A stretch of 64,000 nt of DNA from Tethya wilhelma (Eukaryota > Porifera > Demospongiae > Tethyida > Tethyidae). The stretch covers positions 204,155 to 268,154 of the forward strand of contig CAXIPT010000004.1 of the NCBI GenBank assembly GCA_964030475.1, read 5' to 3'. A program made the translations under genes and the position numbers. Under the pieces are notes generated by a model. It had not been told where the DNA came from, ran no database searches, and was given only the letters and a program-made list of their open reading frames with translations. Below, in pieces: positions 1-12,375 of the stretch. Numbering within the stretch: the first letter of the stretch is position 1; every line of letters begins with the position of its first letter.

Positions 1-86
1 ACGCACTGGAAGAAGTAGAAGACACACTGGACAAAGATGTACCATATCATGGAGGAGACAAGGGTGCCTCGGAAGTACCAGAATAT
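1..86 (-). pseudogene. Second, truncated copy of the TMEM243-like terminal exon
   Basis: The reverse strand of 1-86 encodes the same peptide start (IFWYFRGTLVSSMIWYIF...) as the terminal exon at 475-612, with a CAG acceptor at the same point. The similarity carries on downstream: 1-300 and 535-830 are near-identical apart from small differences. It is cut by the window edge, so it could be an alternative last exon, the end of a neighbouring paralogue or an unmerged haplotype copy. No stop codon lies within the visible part. Confidence 0.55.
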
Positions 87-474
87 CTGTGTGTGAATGG
101 GGGAGGGGGGGTACGTATGTATGTATGTGGGTAAATAGAGAGAAATATTGAAATTTATCATGGTGGATTATTAGAGAGAAATATCAAAATGTGCAGTAGA
201 TAATTATACCCAATTACACACCAAGCTAGCTGTCACATAGCTGTAAATCTTGCCATGAATGATACTTTATGCATCTTTAAACTAACATACATAATCCCCA
301 CCACACACACAAGCACAATGAAAAGCCAAGATATTAGCTATACCATAAACGTTGCACTCATACTAATCTTATCTGTGAAATCTTTCTTGCAAATAAAAAC
401 ACACCAAATGGTTGCCACGAGCAACAGCTAGCCACACCCACCAATGCATACAGTGATTTCATTGAACCAAGGAC

Positions 475-816
475 TTACGGAGTAGCCGATGTGGTGGCCT
501 CGTACCAGGCAAACACATCGGTGGTGACACACTGGAAGAAGTAGAAGACACACTGGACAAAGATGTACCATATCATGGAGGAGACAAGGGTGCCTCGAAA
601 GTACCAGAATATCTGTGTGTGTATGGGTACACATGCATGTATGTGGGTAAATAGAGAGAAATATGGAAATTTATTGTGGTGGATTATTAGAGAGAAATAT
701 CAAAATGTGCGGTAGATAATTATACCCAATTACACGCCAAGCTAGCTGTCACATAGCTGTAAATGTTGCCATGGATGATACTTTATGCATCTTTAAACTA
801 ATATACATAATCCTCA

Positions 817-874
<58 letters not shown>

Positions 875-1090
875 ACACACAAAGAGAGTACTACCCAAAC
901 ATTATTATACAAATTACTTCATTTTCAATTTCCCTAACCATCATATCTTCTTGGATCTACATCCCAGTATGCACCTAACTGTTGTACCAGTGAACACTAG
1001 ACAGCATTCTTGGCCAATAAACAAACAACCCCATGTCTCTATGTGTTCATGCCAGCTGCATGTGGCCTGTAATCCCCCACAGAATATAGC

Positions 1091-1139
<49 letters not shown>

Positions 1140-1146
1140 ACACACA

Positions 1147-1185
<39 letters not shown>

Positions 1186-2072
1186 GTTAGACAATATATC
1201 AGTTTCCTTAATTTTATATAAACTTTCTCACAGGTGTAAAGCTTCAATTTTCTACTGAATCAATTATGCAATAATTGTATAGGAACATTATATCACAGGT
1301 ATAGCTATACTACCCATGGAGACCAGGTATACTGATAGATACATCTTTCCAAGAAGGGAAACCTGCTTCACAATTCCACCTGCCACACCAGAACACACAC
1401 ACACCACTGCTAGGGGTATTAATTTACTTCTCATGAAGTTACCAATGGCAACAAGCACACATGCAATAATGATGTTACAATTGACCATTTCCTCCAATCA
1501 GCTGGTCACCAAATGAACTCAGTTTACAGGGGAAATCTATTTCTTTCTGAGGAGCACCTAGCAATGAATGCAATGTGGTTATAACCTTTCAATTGAACTA
1601 CAACACCTCAAAAACATATAACTTCCTCAATTGGCAAGAAGACATGTCCAGCCAGTGAACCAAAATGGGAGAACCTACTTATTTGCTGTTAGAGGAAGCA
1701 AAGAGTTTTGATTGTAATAGTTACTATGATACTCTTGCAGGAAGCAACTGATTGTAGGAATATTCACAAGGAAACAACCAAAACACCAGACATATTGATC
1801 CAGAGGTCAAGGAGCAGGAAAAAGTTAAGCTAGTACAATCCATGCACTCCACTAATTCCCCCATTTATTTAGCACCCTCCAAATTTAGTGTTAGAGGTTC
1901 ACTTTAAACTTATATACTTCCTTTTCACAATATACATACTGTCTCCTTAGATGGTCCCCTTGAATGGTTGTGTGACTGTGTGATTGTACTTTGGATAACC
2001 TCCGTCCCATTTATCATATGACCTTATTTATTTACTAAACTGTGAACTCTCAAGTCTACCAAATGTGAAGGT

Positions 2073-2137
<65 letters not shown>

Positions 2138-3304
2138 CAGCAGTCCTGTGATGGCAGCACTCACTGTAAATCATAAAATGTGTGTGCATGAAGAATATAT
2201 TCATAAAATAATCACTATTGTTCACATACACCAGTGCTGTAGGTGCAGCTGCATGCATTCCCATGACAATAAATACCCACTATATAATCATTATGTAGAA
2301 AGTTGTACAACTGTTTGTTTAACTCATTGTTTGCAAAGAATGCACCTCGTTCCATGTATGGTGCATGCAACATACATGTCGTACATGTACATGTACATGC
2401 ATGTGTGAGAGCGTGATGGTATGTAGTCTGACAAGCGAGAAAAGCACCTCTTTAATTCTCAAGAGTCCGTCAATAAATGTTACGATGGCATTGTTGATTT
2501 TGGTCATGCTTCATTAACCTGGTGTTTTTATTTCCCTACTAGAGTATTGGTATGTTAATCGGTTGACATAGCGACATCCTTATTTGGTATAAACAAAGAA
2601 ATTATGCTAATAGATTTGAATGTGAACCAAACATCTGAGAAGGGGGGAGGGGGAGGAAATCAGTGACAAACGACAATTGGGGGAGACTATCAAAAATGGC
2701 CATTTTGGTTTGTACTATACGTCATAAAAAAATAAAATGATGTCATAGAATTATGAAAGATCTTTTTGCACATTGGCACACCTTTCACAACAATTATGAC
2801 CTAAAGCCCAAAAGGCAATTTACTTCAAAACAACCTGAACTAGCAGAGCACCATCTGGTCTTAGCTGGTGCAGCAGCTGTACAATCAATGCCCCCAGGGC
2901 AAATAGGCGTGGTTACTAAAGGGGGGGGGGGGTATGCTAGAGAGTCAACTTAGCCCAGCTCCAACTACTAGAGCTAAAATACCAATTTGCAGCATGTTGT
3001 GATAAAGGGTCACCACAATCTAAAACTACAAACGTTCAACTGGCGGCTCAGATCACTTACACAGTAGATTGATGATGAGGAGGAAATATTTAGGTTGATG
3101 ATATCTGACAGCTCCAACAATGCAGAAAATCAAAGCCAGCTGTGTGTGTGTGTGTGAGAGAGAGAGTTGTGAGGGGTGGAGGTGTGAGTATGTGAGGGGT
3201 GGAGGTGTGAGTATGTGAGGGGGTGCGTGCTAAGTAGATGCCTGTGTCAACTTACCACGGCCATTAGTCCCACAAATATACTAACAGCAATCGTGACAAT
3301 TTTC

Positions 3305-3356
<52 letters not shown>

Positions 3357-3682
3357 AACAGAATGCAACAGGGTTCAAAGTTCATCCATTTATGTATCCC
3401 ACCCACCAAAATTTGGTACCAAATAATCAAAAGAAGCCAAAAAGTGTCCCTCATGGTTCAACTAAATCCACAGCTCTAGGCACTTAGACTGAATTAGTCA
3501 TTAGATATGCAAATTGGACATAATGAAGACGCTAATTGGCAGACATAAACTGTTGATTAGTAAGTCAAACTTTATACCGCGTTCATGCCGCGAAAGACGC
3601 CACTCTCTTGGTACAGCGGTTGCGCATCAACCGTCTTCTCCTGTGGACGCTCAGGTCCCGATGATGGTTTCACTCCCGACAT
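475..3682 (-). CDS. TMEM243-like four-pass membrane protein (131 aa), minus-strand paralogue
   Basis: Five exons: 3578-3682, 3256-3303, 3061-3139, 2138-2163 and 475-612, all with GT..AG borders and phases that close to 131 codons plus stop. The N-terminus is a polar ~35-residue tail (contains QPLYQES). Hydrophobic stretches follow: KIVTIAVSIFVGLMAV with LALIFCIVGAV, then FLLIINLL with LSAAITGLLIFWY, then MIWYIFVQCVFYFF ending in VTTDVF. The layout, the size and the IFWYFRGTL segment recall animal TMEM243 (about 118 aa), a poorly characterised family. Exon sizes 48/79/26 nearly match 48/76/26 in the divergent + gene, so the two are paralogues. The acceptors of exons 2, 3 and 5 run straight into CT or CA microsatellites. 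The family name is inferred from motif memory; the exon structure is read directly. Confidence 0.7.
819..1184. repeat. Two (CA)n microsatellites
   Basis: CA tracts at about 819-882 and 1091-1184 lie in the last intron of the minus-strand TMEM243-like gene. Another follows at 2074-2133 next to its exon 4. Confidence 0.9.
3304..3355. repeat. (GA)n tract forming a minus-strand splice acceptor
   Basis: Read on the minus strand it is (CT)nCCAG directly before exon 2 of the TMEM243-like gene. Equivalent CT tracts precede exons ending at 17352, 18305, 55870 and 63966. Confidence 0.85.
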
Positions 3683-3977
3683 GATTAGCTGCTCTGCGTT
3701 TCTTCTGTGTTCACTCTCTTCCAGCTAGCTATGTCAATGAATTGAACCACGTGATCACCACGCCCCTTGTTGACATTGCGCATTTTCAACTATACGCTTA
3801 TTTTTACTGCATACAGGTAACTCTACTCTCGTTGAAAATCAACAGGAGCCTTCGCAGATATTATGTAAATCGCACTCTTTTGAGTCATGAATATGTTTAA
3901 ACTCCAAAAAGGGGTGTGACACGTGACCCATTCCATTGTGTCGTCAACAGAGAGAAAGCGGTAGTGAACTAACCAAG
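3683..3977. promoter_or_regulatory. Bidirectional promoter between divergent TMEM243-like genes
   Basis: This 295 bp interval separates the ATG codons of the two head-to-head paralogues. It is richer in GC than its surroundings and contains CACGTG E-boxes near 3748 and 3918. A third E-box (near 4300) precedes the alternative first exon of the + gene. I see no obvious TATA box at a convincing distance. Confidence 0.5.
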
Positions 3978-5539
3978 ATGGCTAGCGATGAAAAGACACC
4001 ATTTGCAGGTCCCAGCGGTAGCGGCAGCTCAGCCATTGACCAGCCACCGCCTATTTACAATGAGAGGACACGCACCAAAACCATGGTGAGGATCACAGAT
4101 TTATCGTGCGCACTGTGTTTGCGTTGGGCGCACCTACTGCGCATGTACAAACCTACAAATAGGGTTGCAGAAATGATCTGTGAAACTGCCTGTAGGCTTT
4201 TATAAACGAATTGTTTGTCAAAATTTCCAATGTTTTCAAAAAACTGTCAGCTTGTACATGTACATGCTCTGTACACAATGTGGGCGGGGCATCAATGGTA
4301 GCACGTGATGAAGAAAACTGTAGTGAATAGAAGCAACTGTATGTACAGAGTCATAAGCTGGCAAAGAAGTGAAATTCTATTGGTGTGGATAAGTTTATAA
4401 GTCAGGAATGGATGAGAGTGAGACAACCCCATTGCTATGGAAACCACCAGAGGGTGATAAGCCTACCATTCCACCCATTTATGAAGAGAGAACACGCACC
4501 AAATCAATGGTGTGTGTGTGTGTGTGTCTGCATTAATAGATTAGCTGCACTAGTAATGTAGTATCTATCACTTGTTGTCATATCTATTATGATACCTAAC
4601 TATCAGATAACAATAATTTTTGCAACACTTTGTACAAAATTGTTTCAGACTATAATTATGTCCCAGTGTATACACACTATAGACATATTTACAACTTGAT
4701 TGCTGTTAAAATTGGTCATGTTTTTGTTTTCTCTTCCAGAAAATCATTGTTGGTATATTCCTTGCAGTCATTGTGGCCTTCTTAGCTGTGAGTTGAGTTG
4801 TTATGGGAACCATAGTATGTTTTCACTTACCTAACATGATCTCGAGTATGTTTGTTCTATTTAAAGCTCACTGTGGTTTTAACGGCTGTACAAGCGGCAA
4901 AAGTCAACACACTTTATGTCATTCTCCTTGTCAGCTTGTTAGGTATGTGTTCAGTCCGTGTGTGTCACTGTACTAGAGAAGGACATGGTGTATGATAAAT
5001 TTAATTCTCTTTTCTTTCTTGCAGCATTTGCTCAGTTAGAAGTCTTTGTGGTATGTAACATTAGATTTTGATATGCCCACACAAGCTTTGCGTAGAAAGT
5101 TGATTAAATATCTTAATCTAGGAAGGTCATATGAAGCTGGGATTTATACCATTGCGATCAGCTCAAAGAGATCTCTCGAATGATATCTATCTTTAGTATA
5201 AGTTTTCGGGGAAAAAGTTAGGGGATTGTATTAAAACTGCCTATTTTAAACCTAACAAAATAGATATCATTTGAAAGATCTCGTTGAACTTATCACAATA
5301 GTATAAGTCCCAGCTTCATACGACCTTCCTAGACTGAGATAATTAAGAAAATATATACACAATTCGAGCAATGTGTATTCTGTACTTACACACTGGCACA
5401 CATGCAAACACACACACACACACAGGTGTATTTCATTTACACAGAAAAACTCTCAAGAAAATGCTTTTGGGCTATCTTTGTCGTGGGTGTGTTTGTAATT
5501 ATAGAATCCATATCAACTGATGTCCTGGTCTTCCAGTAA
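3978..5539 (+). CDS. TMEM243-like membrane protein (123 or 121 aa) with two alternative first exons
   Basis: The common exons are 4740-4787, 4867-4942, 5025-5050 and 5426-5539. Two first exons fit in phase: A at 3978-4085 (36 codons, contains PPPIYNERTRTKTM) and B at 4408-4509 (34 codons, contains PPIYEERTRTKSM). Both end at ATG followed by GTG donors and are clearly homologous, so a promoter plus first exon was duplicated and the N-terminal cytosolic tail can be switched. The shared part has three to four hydrophobic segments (KIIVGIFLAVIVAFLA, LYVILLVSLLAFAQ, CFWAIFVVGVFVII) and ends in ISTDVLVFQ. Exon lengths mirror the minus-strand neighbour. Intron 4 holds a MITE (5109-5341). TMEM243 membership is an inference from topology, length and the XTDV end. 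Confidence 0.7.
5109..5341. mobile_element. Palindromic MITE, family 1 (TCTAGGAAGGTCRTATGAAGC ends)
   Basis: The left end carries CTAGGAAGGTCATATGAAGC and the right end its inverse (GCTTCATACGACCTTCCTAG), with inner arms around GATATCTAT / ATAGATATC. There is no coding capacity. Similar copies lie at 10021-10290, 20471-21880 (with an insertion) and 50268-50540. It sits in the last intron of the + TMEM243-like gene. Confidence 0.8.
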
Positions 5540-5678
5540 CTTTTACATCGATCATTTTATTAACTATTAATGTTTATTGACCATGTGTGCATTATATCTC
5601 CATGGTGAACTTTATTATTTTGTATTTGTGTGGTCTTATGTTGTGTGTACTTCACTTCTGCTGTTTTGCCTTTAATGT

Positions 5679-5713
<35 letters not shown>

Positions 5714-8700
5714 GCAGAATTCTTATCTTGTGGTTATAATTATATGAATTTATAATGTTCACATTGTTGCATTGGAAATTTGAATGTCCTTGTGCATTGC
5801 ATGTCTAGTGTGGTCTTGTGCATGTGTTGCTGCTGGTCATCTTTCTTAGCAATGTTATCAATTCCTTGAAATATCTCAGCTCCTCACCATCAGTATATGA
5901 AATTGATACTGGACTGAATGGCCTAGCGTCATACGTGCTCTGCTGTGTGTGTGTGAGTGTGTGTGTGTGCATGTGTGTGTGTGTGCGTGTGTGTGCGTGT
6001 TGGTTTCTATGACAATAATATTGTCACTCAACCTATGCCTATAGACTAAGAAAAGGTGTCCATCGATTGACACCGTTTATTAATATACTGGTCTGTATCA
6101 TGTTTGAATAGACGAATACACTGTGTTGTTCTTTGATAGTCTACAAATGCTTTCAAAATCAACAATGGGTCACCTTTGATCCATGAATGCCTTTAGAAGT
6201 ACACACAAGAGACCTTTAATGTTTTACAAGTTTAAAGACATCTTTGAAAGAGGTAACTGTTTTACACGCTCAATTCAAACCTGTCTGCCACCTGAAGAGA
6301 AATACATTTCTCAATAGGAGGTTCAATTTGTGCCATTTTTATTGCATGAAACAGAAAATGGTGCCCGTTTTTCTGTTTTTATATAGTCACAGCGAGTGCA
6401 GCTAGCTCCATGTGTCCAATTAACTGAAACATAATATGACATGGTATACAGCCATTCCAGAGTTTAGTTCTATACCTGTATGTAATGACTTCAATGTTTC
6501 AACTGGTAATAATACTGTTTCTGAATCACATAGTTATATGGATGATATGGTTCTTTCACCAAGCATGCATGGATTGGAACATTCTACGAAAGTTTTTTTT
6601 TTCTACTTTTCTCATGCAGGTGTGGGCAATTTAAATGTTGTCGTAGGAACACCCATGTTACAAGGTGATGACATGTGGGGTGAAAAGGGTACCCAATTAA
6701 GAACACATGTCATGTTGTGTTCCTGCGCTGTACCTATATTGTAACATATGTATAAGGTAGTTAAAACAGAACATCAGAACATGGTACAGATTTTAGCCAT
6801 ATATGTTTGCAAGCTACACTACAGCTTGAAGATATGGCCAGCATGATTGGATTCGACTATGGACTTATTATGGGATGTTGCCATGCTCTCCCACTGGCCG
6901 TACGTGGGGTGGCATTACATAAAAATAATATTACATTTAATTTTATTATCGTATTATGTATAAATCACGTATGTTCTGAAATCACTTTTGTACCAAGCAC
7001 GATTAGCTTCAAGATTCAGAGTCACATGATTGTCCATGTGACTCATTATCTTATCAAGAATACATGTGACATATTATATGGTCTAGAGAGTGAGTAATTC
7101 TGATAGTATAATTATTAATACCATTGTTCAAAGCAACAATGGTATAGCAAGAGATGAACAAGGTATTACAAACTCAACTCCATAAGGGGAATTGTCAAGT
7201 GTATATATTTCAACCTCATCATATGCAGTCACTCACTCACACGTACAGAGAACTGTTAGAGATTAAATGAAATCTACTACTATACTATACTGCCAGGATA
7301 ACATCTCTCTCACTATAACAGTACAATAGCTTATTACTTTATATGGCAACCATGTACATGAGCATTGTTCTATATATAGCTACATAAGATATATATATAT
7401 ATATCTAGTGGCAGTCGTTCACCATTCAATACACCAACCATTATTATAATATCACAAAGAAATTCAAAAGCTATATTCAATAGAAGAATAGCACACACTC
7501 ACACACACTCTCATGCTGACAAGTCTTATTTGTATGAGGGTACAATGCCCTCCCATTGTTCTCTCAATCCCCTACAAGGCCATGTGACCCACGACTATAC
7601 ATGCTGGTACATGTGACTTGTTGCTGTATGGTGATGAACATCAGGTGTCGTATGAGATGAACAAAGGGACCTCCAGACTATAAATACATTTGCCCAACTT
7701 GTCAGCTATAATTAGCCCAAGCTACGACTAGCTGCTGGAGAGTGGAGTCGTACAGTGTGTGTGCAAGCTTCGATCTTGATATGGCGAAATAAAGAAGCCA
7801 TTTTATTGAAACATTAAAAACGTAAGAGAAGAACCTCAGAATTAAGATTGAAGGAGACAAAAGAGGGGATGAAGGAATCAGCTCAATTTAGTAGACATTG
7901 TTTAATTTACTAGCAAATGGGGGAAGATTTGTTCTTGGAAGAAAACCTATTGTACATTGAACTCAGAAGTTTGAGAATGGAATCGCTAACAAAACAAACG
8001 GAAAAGTATTTTCAAATTCCCGTGCCAAATGCAATGGTGTGTGAAACGTCATACCTGCCTTGTACTGGTGTAAACTAAAGTTCAATGTACAATAAAGCTG
8101 AAGGAAACCATTAGGAAAACTAAAGCACCTCAAAATAACTCCGTGTTTGTTCCTCTGTATGTGCAGTCAGGCAATAGGAAACAGGCTGTTGCAGCTGCCT
8201 AAGATGCATGTCAACAACAAGAAGTTGCTGAGGTGGTGGTTGCTAGCCATCGGAAAGAGAGTCCAGGAATGGTGTCAAAATTTGATGGAAAACTTTAAAG
8301 GTCAGTGATGGCTGAGAATAGGGTGTGTGTGGCATTGATCTAACCACTGATCAGTACCAAAAGTACTGATTGTTTCTACTAACTGCGCATGTGCATAAAT
8401 GCCGCGCAAAATCGGCTCTTAGAGTTTGCAAAAAAAATGGTATGGCCATTATAACAGTGTGGTAACTGGATTCATTGCAAGTGATCTCAAGCCAGCTGAG
8501 TTCTTATGCAACTATGATTTCAACTCTCTCGCTATTACTAACTAGGGCGTGTTTGTCGAAACTATGGAGTTTTCATTTTGCGCAATCCCAGCATTGCGTT
8601 ATATCTAGCAGAAGACTAATCAATGGCACGCAGTGGAGTCTCAGAGAGGTGAAATAGCCAGCCATTGTTGTTTGTGTTGTCTTTTAGCTCAACTGAACGC

Positions 8701-9771
8701 CCACGAAAACCGTTTGTGGTAAGTAGTTTAACTAACCACATCCGGTCATTAGATGCAGCGTGTTAGAAATTAGCTAAGCATGAGTCAGGTATAAAATTGC
8801 TTGAAACATTCATGTTCCCATCAAAAAGGAGAACTGGTCCTGCTACTTGTAGCAGACGCCTTGTCAGTCCATCGGAATCAATCTACTGAACGCAGTGGTT
8901 ACAAGATGAAGAAAATGAGATACACAAAAAGGTCAGTTCATAATTATTGTAAAGTTAGGCAAAGTAAGCAGTTTTTGTTTTTGTTGGTGCAGAGCCTTGT
9001 CCATTCTGTACAACAGTCATAGCCTATTTGAACACACAGAGACTCTCCTATGTGTAGACTCAGCCATCTGCAGGTGTGTATCTATAGCCTGTGTATGTGT
9101 GTATTTGTGTATGTGTGTGTACTACTGGTCAGGCATGTACTGAACTGCACTAGAGTGTGTAACAGACAATGTCTGAGATATGATTTGTTTGCCTTTGCAT
9201 CTGTGTATTTAGCATGAACTGTGTGTACTAGACTATTGCTCTCAGAATGTAGAGGTCTAAGGTTAACTGGTATAGGAGCTCATAGACTTTAAAGAACTGT
9301 CTATAGCTAGCTGAATATAAACCATCTTCAAGTTGCAGTGCAGCTGTGCTCCTTCATCTTGGTATTGTTCAGTCGTGTGTGTGGGATGTCTAACTTCATT
9401 TGGCAAAAGTTTCATAGCTATTGTGTTCTTGTAAACTGTTTGAGACTGAGCCAAGTGAGAGTGTACCAACAACTACATTGTAGCAATTGGGTAAGCATAA
9501 AACAATAATGAATACTGAGACAGCAATAAAATAATTATGACATATTTTTGCAAAAGGGTTGAGTTATAGTTTATCATTTATTTATTAGATTTTAAAATCT
9601 TAGGCTAATAATTATTATACATATTTGGCTTATTTTTAAAATTTAGTGTGTGTTATCAACACACAATAGCAGCCATCTAGCTTTGGTAAGAGTGTTGGTG
9701 AATTGTCTGTATGTTTGCATACAGACAGACAACATGTAGGATCAGTGTGTACACACAATCTCATATTGATG

Positions 9772-9805
<34 letters not shown>

Positions 9806-10020
9806 ATGAAGCCTTTGTTTGTGTTTCTCTTTCAGTTAATGACTGCTAATGTGTACACTATCAATTAATAACTGCATGTAAACTTCCACCATATTCCTTA
9901 CTGTTGGCCATATTAGTTGAGCATCACTGTTGATACTGACTGAGGAATATTGTAGGAAATATACGTAAGCAAATAAGTATTTGACAAACAGGAATCAATC
10001 CATCAGCATCTTTGTCCGAT
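5540..10020. other. Non-coding stretch after the TMEM243-like gene
   Basis: I find no phased exon set here. It holds GT microsatellites (5685-5715, 5943-6000, 9770-9800), AT-rich DNA and short ORFs without codon character. The most coding-like part is 7917-8320, listed separately. Confidence 0.6.
7917..8325 (+). pseudogene. Possible decayed coding fragment
   Basis: A 54-codon ORF begins at 7917 (MGEDLFLEENLLYIELRSL...). It is followed after stops by further short open stretches (KAPQNNSVFVPLYVQSGNRK; KKLLRWWLLAIGKRVQEWCQ), the last ending near a GGTCAG donor-like site. Composition looks more protein-like than the surroundings, but frames are broken and I do not recognise the family. It could be a decayed exon or chance. 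Confidence 0.2.
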
Positions 10021-10290
10021 ATATCAGTTTAGGAAGGTCGTATTGAGATGGGACTTGTACCATTGTGATCAGCTCAAAGAAATCTTTCGAATGATATCTA
10101 TGTTGTTTGATTTTGTGACAAAGCCAAAATGTTTAATTTCGATAAAATCCCCTGACTATAGTCCACGCTTTTTTTGCAATTTTGTGTCAAAATCAAACCG
10201 ATATAAAATAGGTATCATTTGAAAGATCTCATCGAGCTGATCACAATGGTACAAACCCCTGATTCATACGACGTTCCTAGACTGAGATAT
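10021..10290. mobile_element. Palindromic MITE, family 1
   Basis: The left arm (TTTAGGAAGGTCGTATTGAG) and right arm (CATACGACGTTCCTAGACTG) are inverted copies flanking a short centre with GACTATAGTCCACGC. It is the same family as 5109-5341 and 50268-50540. Confidence 0.8.
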
Positions 10291-10579
10291 GAACCAAACT
10301 CTCTCTCAAAACGTCACGCTTCACTTCCAGCAAGATAAATCTATTTCCCTAATGATTTTATGAGTGCACCTGACAATTGCATTACCAATACAAATTACCT
10401 GTATGTTTATGGAAGCATTTCTGTTCCTTGCCATGTCAGGTGCAATTAGGTACACTATTTGCTTTCCTACATTGATTCTTGTATAAAATAAACTATGTAT
10501 ACTTTAAACCACTTAAAAAGCTTTTATGTAAAGTTGTAACACATCAGAGGTCTACAAGTGACTGTGTACTGGACATTAG

Positions 10580-10712
10580 TAGCCTCGTACCCAGGCCTTC
10601 CCCATAAAAAATAATATGCTGGAAGAGAAAAGAGGGCCCGGCTTCCCTGGCTTGACTTTATAACTTGCGAAATATAAAGTACATGCCGGGGAAGGCCTGG
10701 ATATGAGGGCTA
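10580..10712. mobile_element. Short foldback element, family 2 (TAGCCTCGTA ends)
   Basis: It begins TAGCCTCGTACCCAGGCCTT and ends in the near-inverse (AAGGCCTGGATATGAGGGCTA). The centre of about 85 bp is non-coding. Related foldbacks are at 20050-20122 and, as a half element, at 26948-26970. Confidence 0.7.
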
Positions 10713-12079
10713 GGACATTAGTCAGCTGTTGTTCATTCAGTGTTTTGCTTGAAAAGTAGAATAAATTATGTCGAGGAACTATAGCTTGTCAATGTCCACA
10801 AGACTATGTAGTCAGACGTGAGATAACAATCTGCAGTGAGCACATGCAGTACACATGTATATAAGTGCCTCTGGACATTGTTTTCTAAAAATAGTAACAC
10901 AAATTTACTACAATATATAATTATATTTATGCCCTCTAGCATTAATTTTTATCAACATGTGCCTTATGTATTATGTTCCTTGAGGCCCCTTGCATGCATG
11001 CTCTTGATAAGGTTAATCTGATAAGAAAGGAGCCATATATGGCAGCATTATAGTCAGCTGATTCTATACCAAAAGTTATGCATGGTCTATGATGTAATGT
11101 GAGAGCAGTATGACCATGCTCTAAACCAATCAGATATTGCCCCATCATCACCAAAGGTCACGTGAAAGGTCGCTATGACTCCTTCAAGTATAACTTCAGC
11201 TACTTGTTGTCCCATAAGGTATCTGTGGTAGTAAACACACACTTTGTAGCGCCATGGGACCATGCTGAGTTAGTTGTACATGATGCAAATTCTTCAAAAA
11301 GTTTTACAAGTACCCTTCACTATAGTTAGTATTTACCAAACGTGACCTAATCTTATTGTATAATAATTATCCTGTCACATGCTGAGTGCTGGTATGCATA
11401 TAATGGAAATGACTAGAGTTGACGAACTTACCCGGTGGCTGGTGCTTGGGTCATGGTACAAGCAGTACAGAGTGACATAACAATGTGCTTGTCTTACCAA
11501 AACAACAAAAGTGCACAATATCATTGCAATCTTATTGATCAGCCAGCACTGCTGCTTTCAATAGTCATACACTCACAAACAATGAATATATTAATAGAAT
11601 CATTAAAACATAGCACAGTTTCCCTATCATGTTTATCATTTCAGTTTCACCATTGACTGTATGTAGTGATGGAGGGACAATACAGCCACTCACTGCTTTG
11701 TGAGCCTTACTCCACGAGGATTATGATTATGATCACATGCGCTGACGGATAAGGAAACGGTAATTTTCTATTGTGACTTCGGTGTTAGTGATTACCCACC
11801 CCATTATATAATCGTCGTGTGCATATATGTATGTTTTCCTGAGCCTCTTTCGCGTGATTTGTCTCCTTTTTAAGTAGGAATGGGATTTCTTGTCACATAA
11901 GTCTTCATTTTCATGTGCTCATAATTAGATTGAAATATTGAAATTTGATGTGTCTGTCTATAGCTGTTTGGGTGAAAGCTATTGTACTGGAACAGATTGG
12001 AAATGTAGTACACTTCTTTGAATGTAATATGGTTGGACATACAACTGCCTCTGGTGTCTAACCATGTTGTGAGGGTAAA

Positions 12080-12375
12080 TGTAGCATAATAATCAAACTT
12101 ACATGATGATGTGACAGCTGTGTGCTGAAAGTCATCTGAAACAATTTACTAGCTAATCACTGATCAAGAATCTCTCTGATAGCCTGATAGGAGAATTAAT
12201 GTGGGCAGGGCTAGGGTGATTAGCTATTAGAATGCTAAACATGAATTTTATGATTAGTAGCTTGTGGTCATAAAATTCATGTTAGCATTCTAATAACCCC
12301 TCCCATGTTCACCTATCAGAGAGATTCTTGATTACTGATTAGCTGCAGTCATGCAAGTTTGATTATTATGCTACA
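12080..12375. mobile_element. Foldback element of ~296 bp
   Basis: The outer ends TGTAGCATAATAATCAAACT and its inverse AGTTTGATTATTATGCTACA are inverted repeats. An inner pair (AAGAATCTCTCTGATAG / CTATCAGAGAGATTCTTG, and ATTAGAATGCTAA / TTAGCATTCTAAT) continues the stem almost to the centre. It has no ORF, so it is a MITE-like foldback unrelated in sequence to family 1. Confidence 0.75.

Noticed and set aside
771..1190. Histidine/threonine or cysteine/valine-rich proteins in CA/GT tracts
   Set aside because: They are translated microsatellites with no other coding character; the same applies at 13665-13871, 27392-27628 and 35664-35906.
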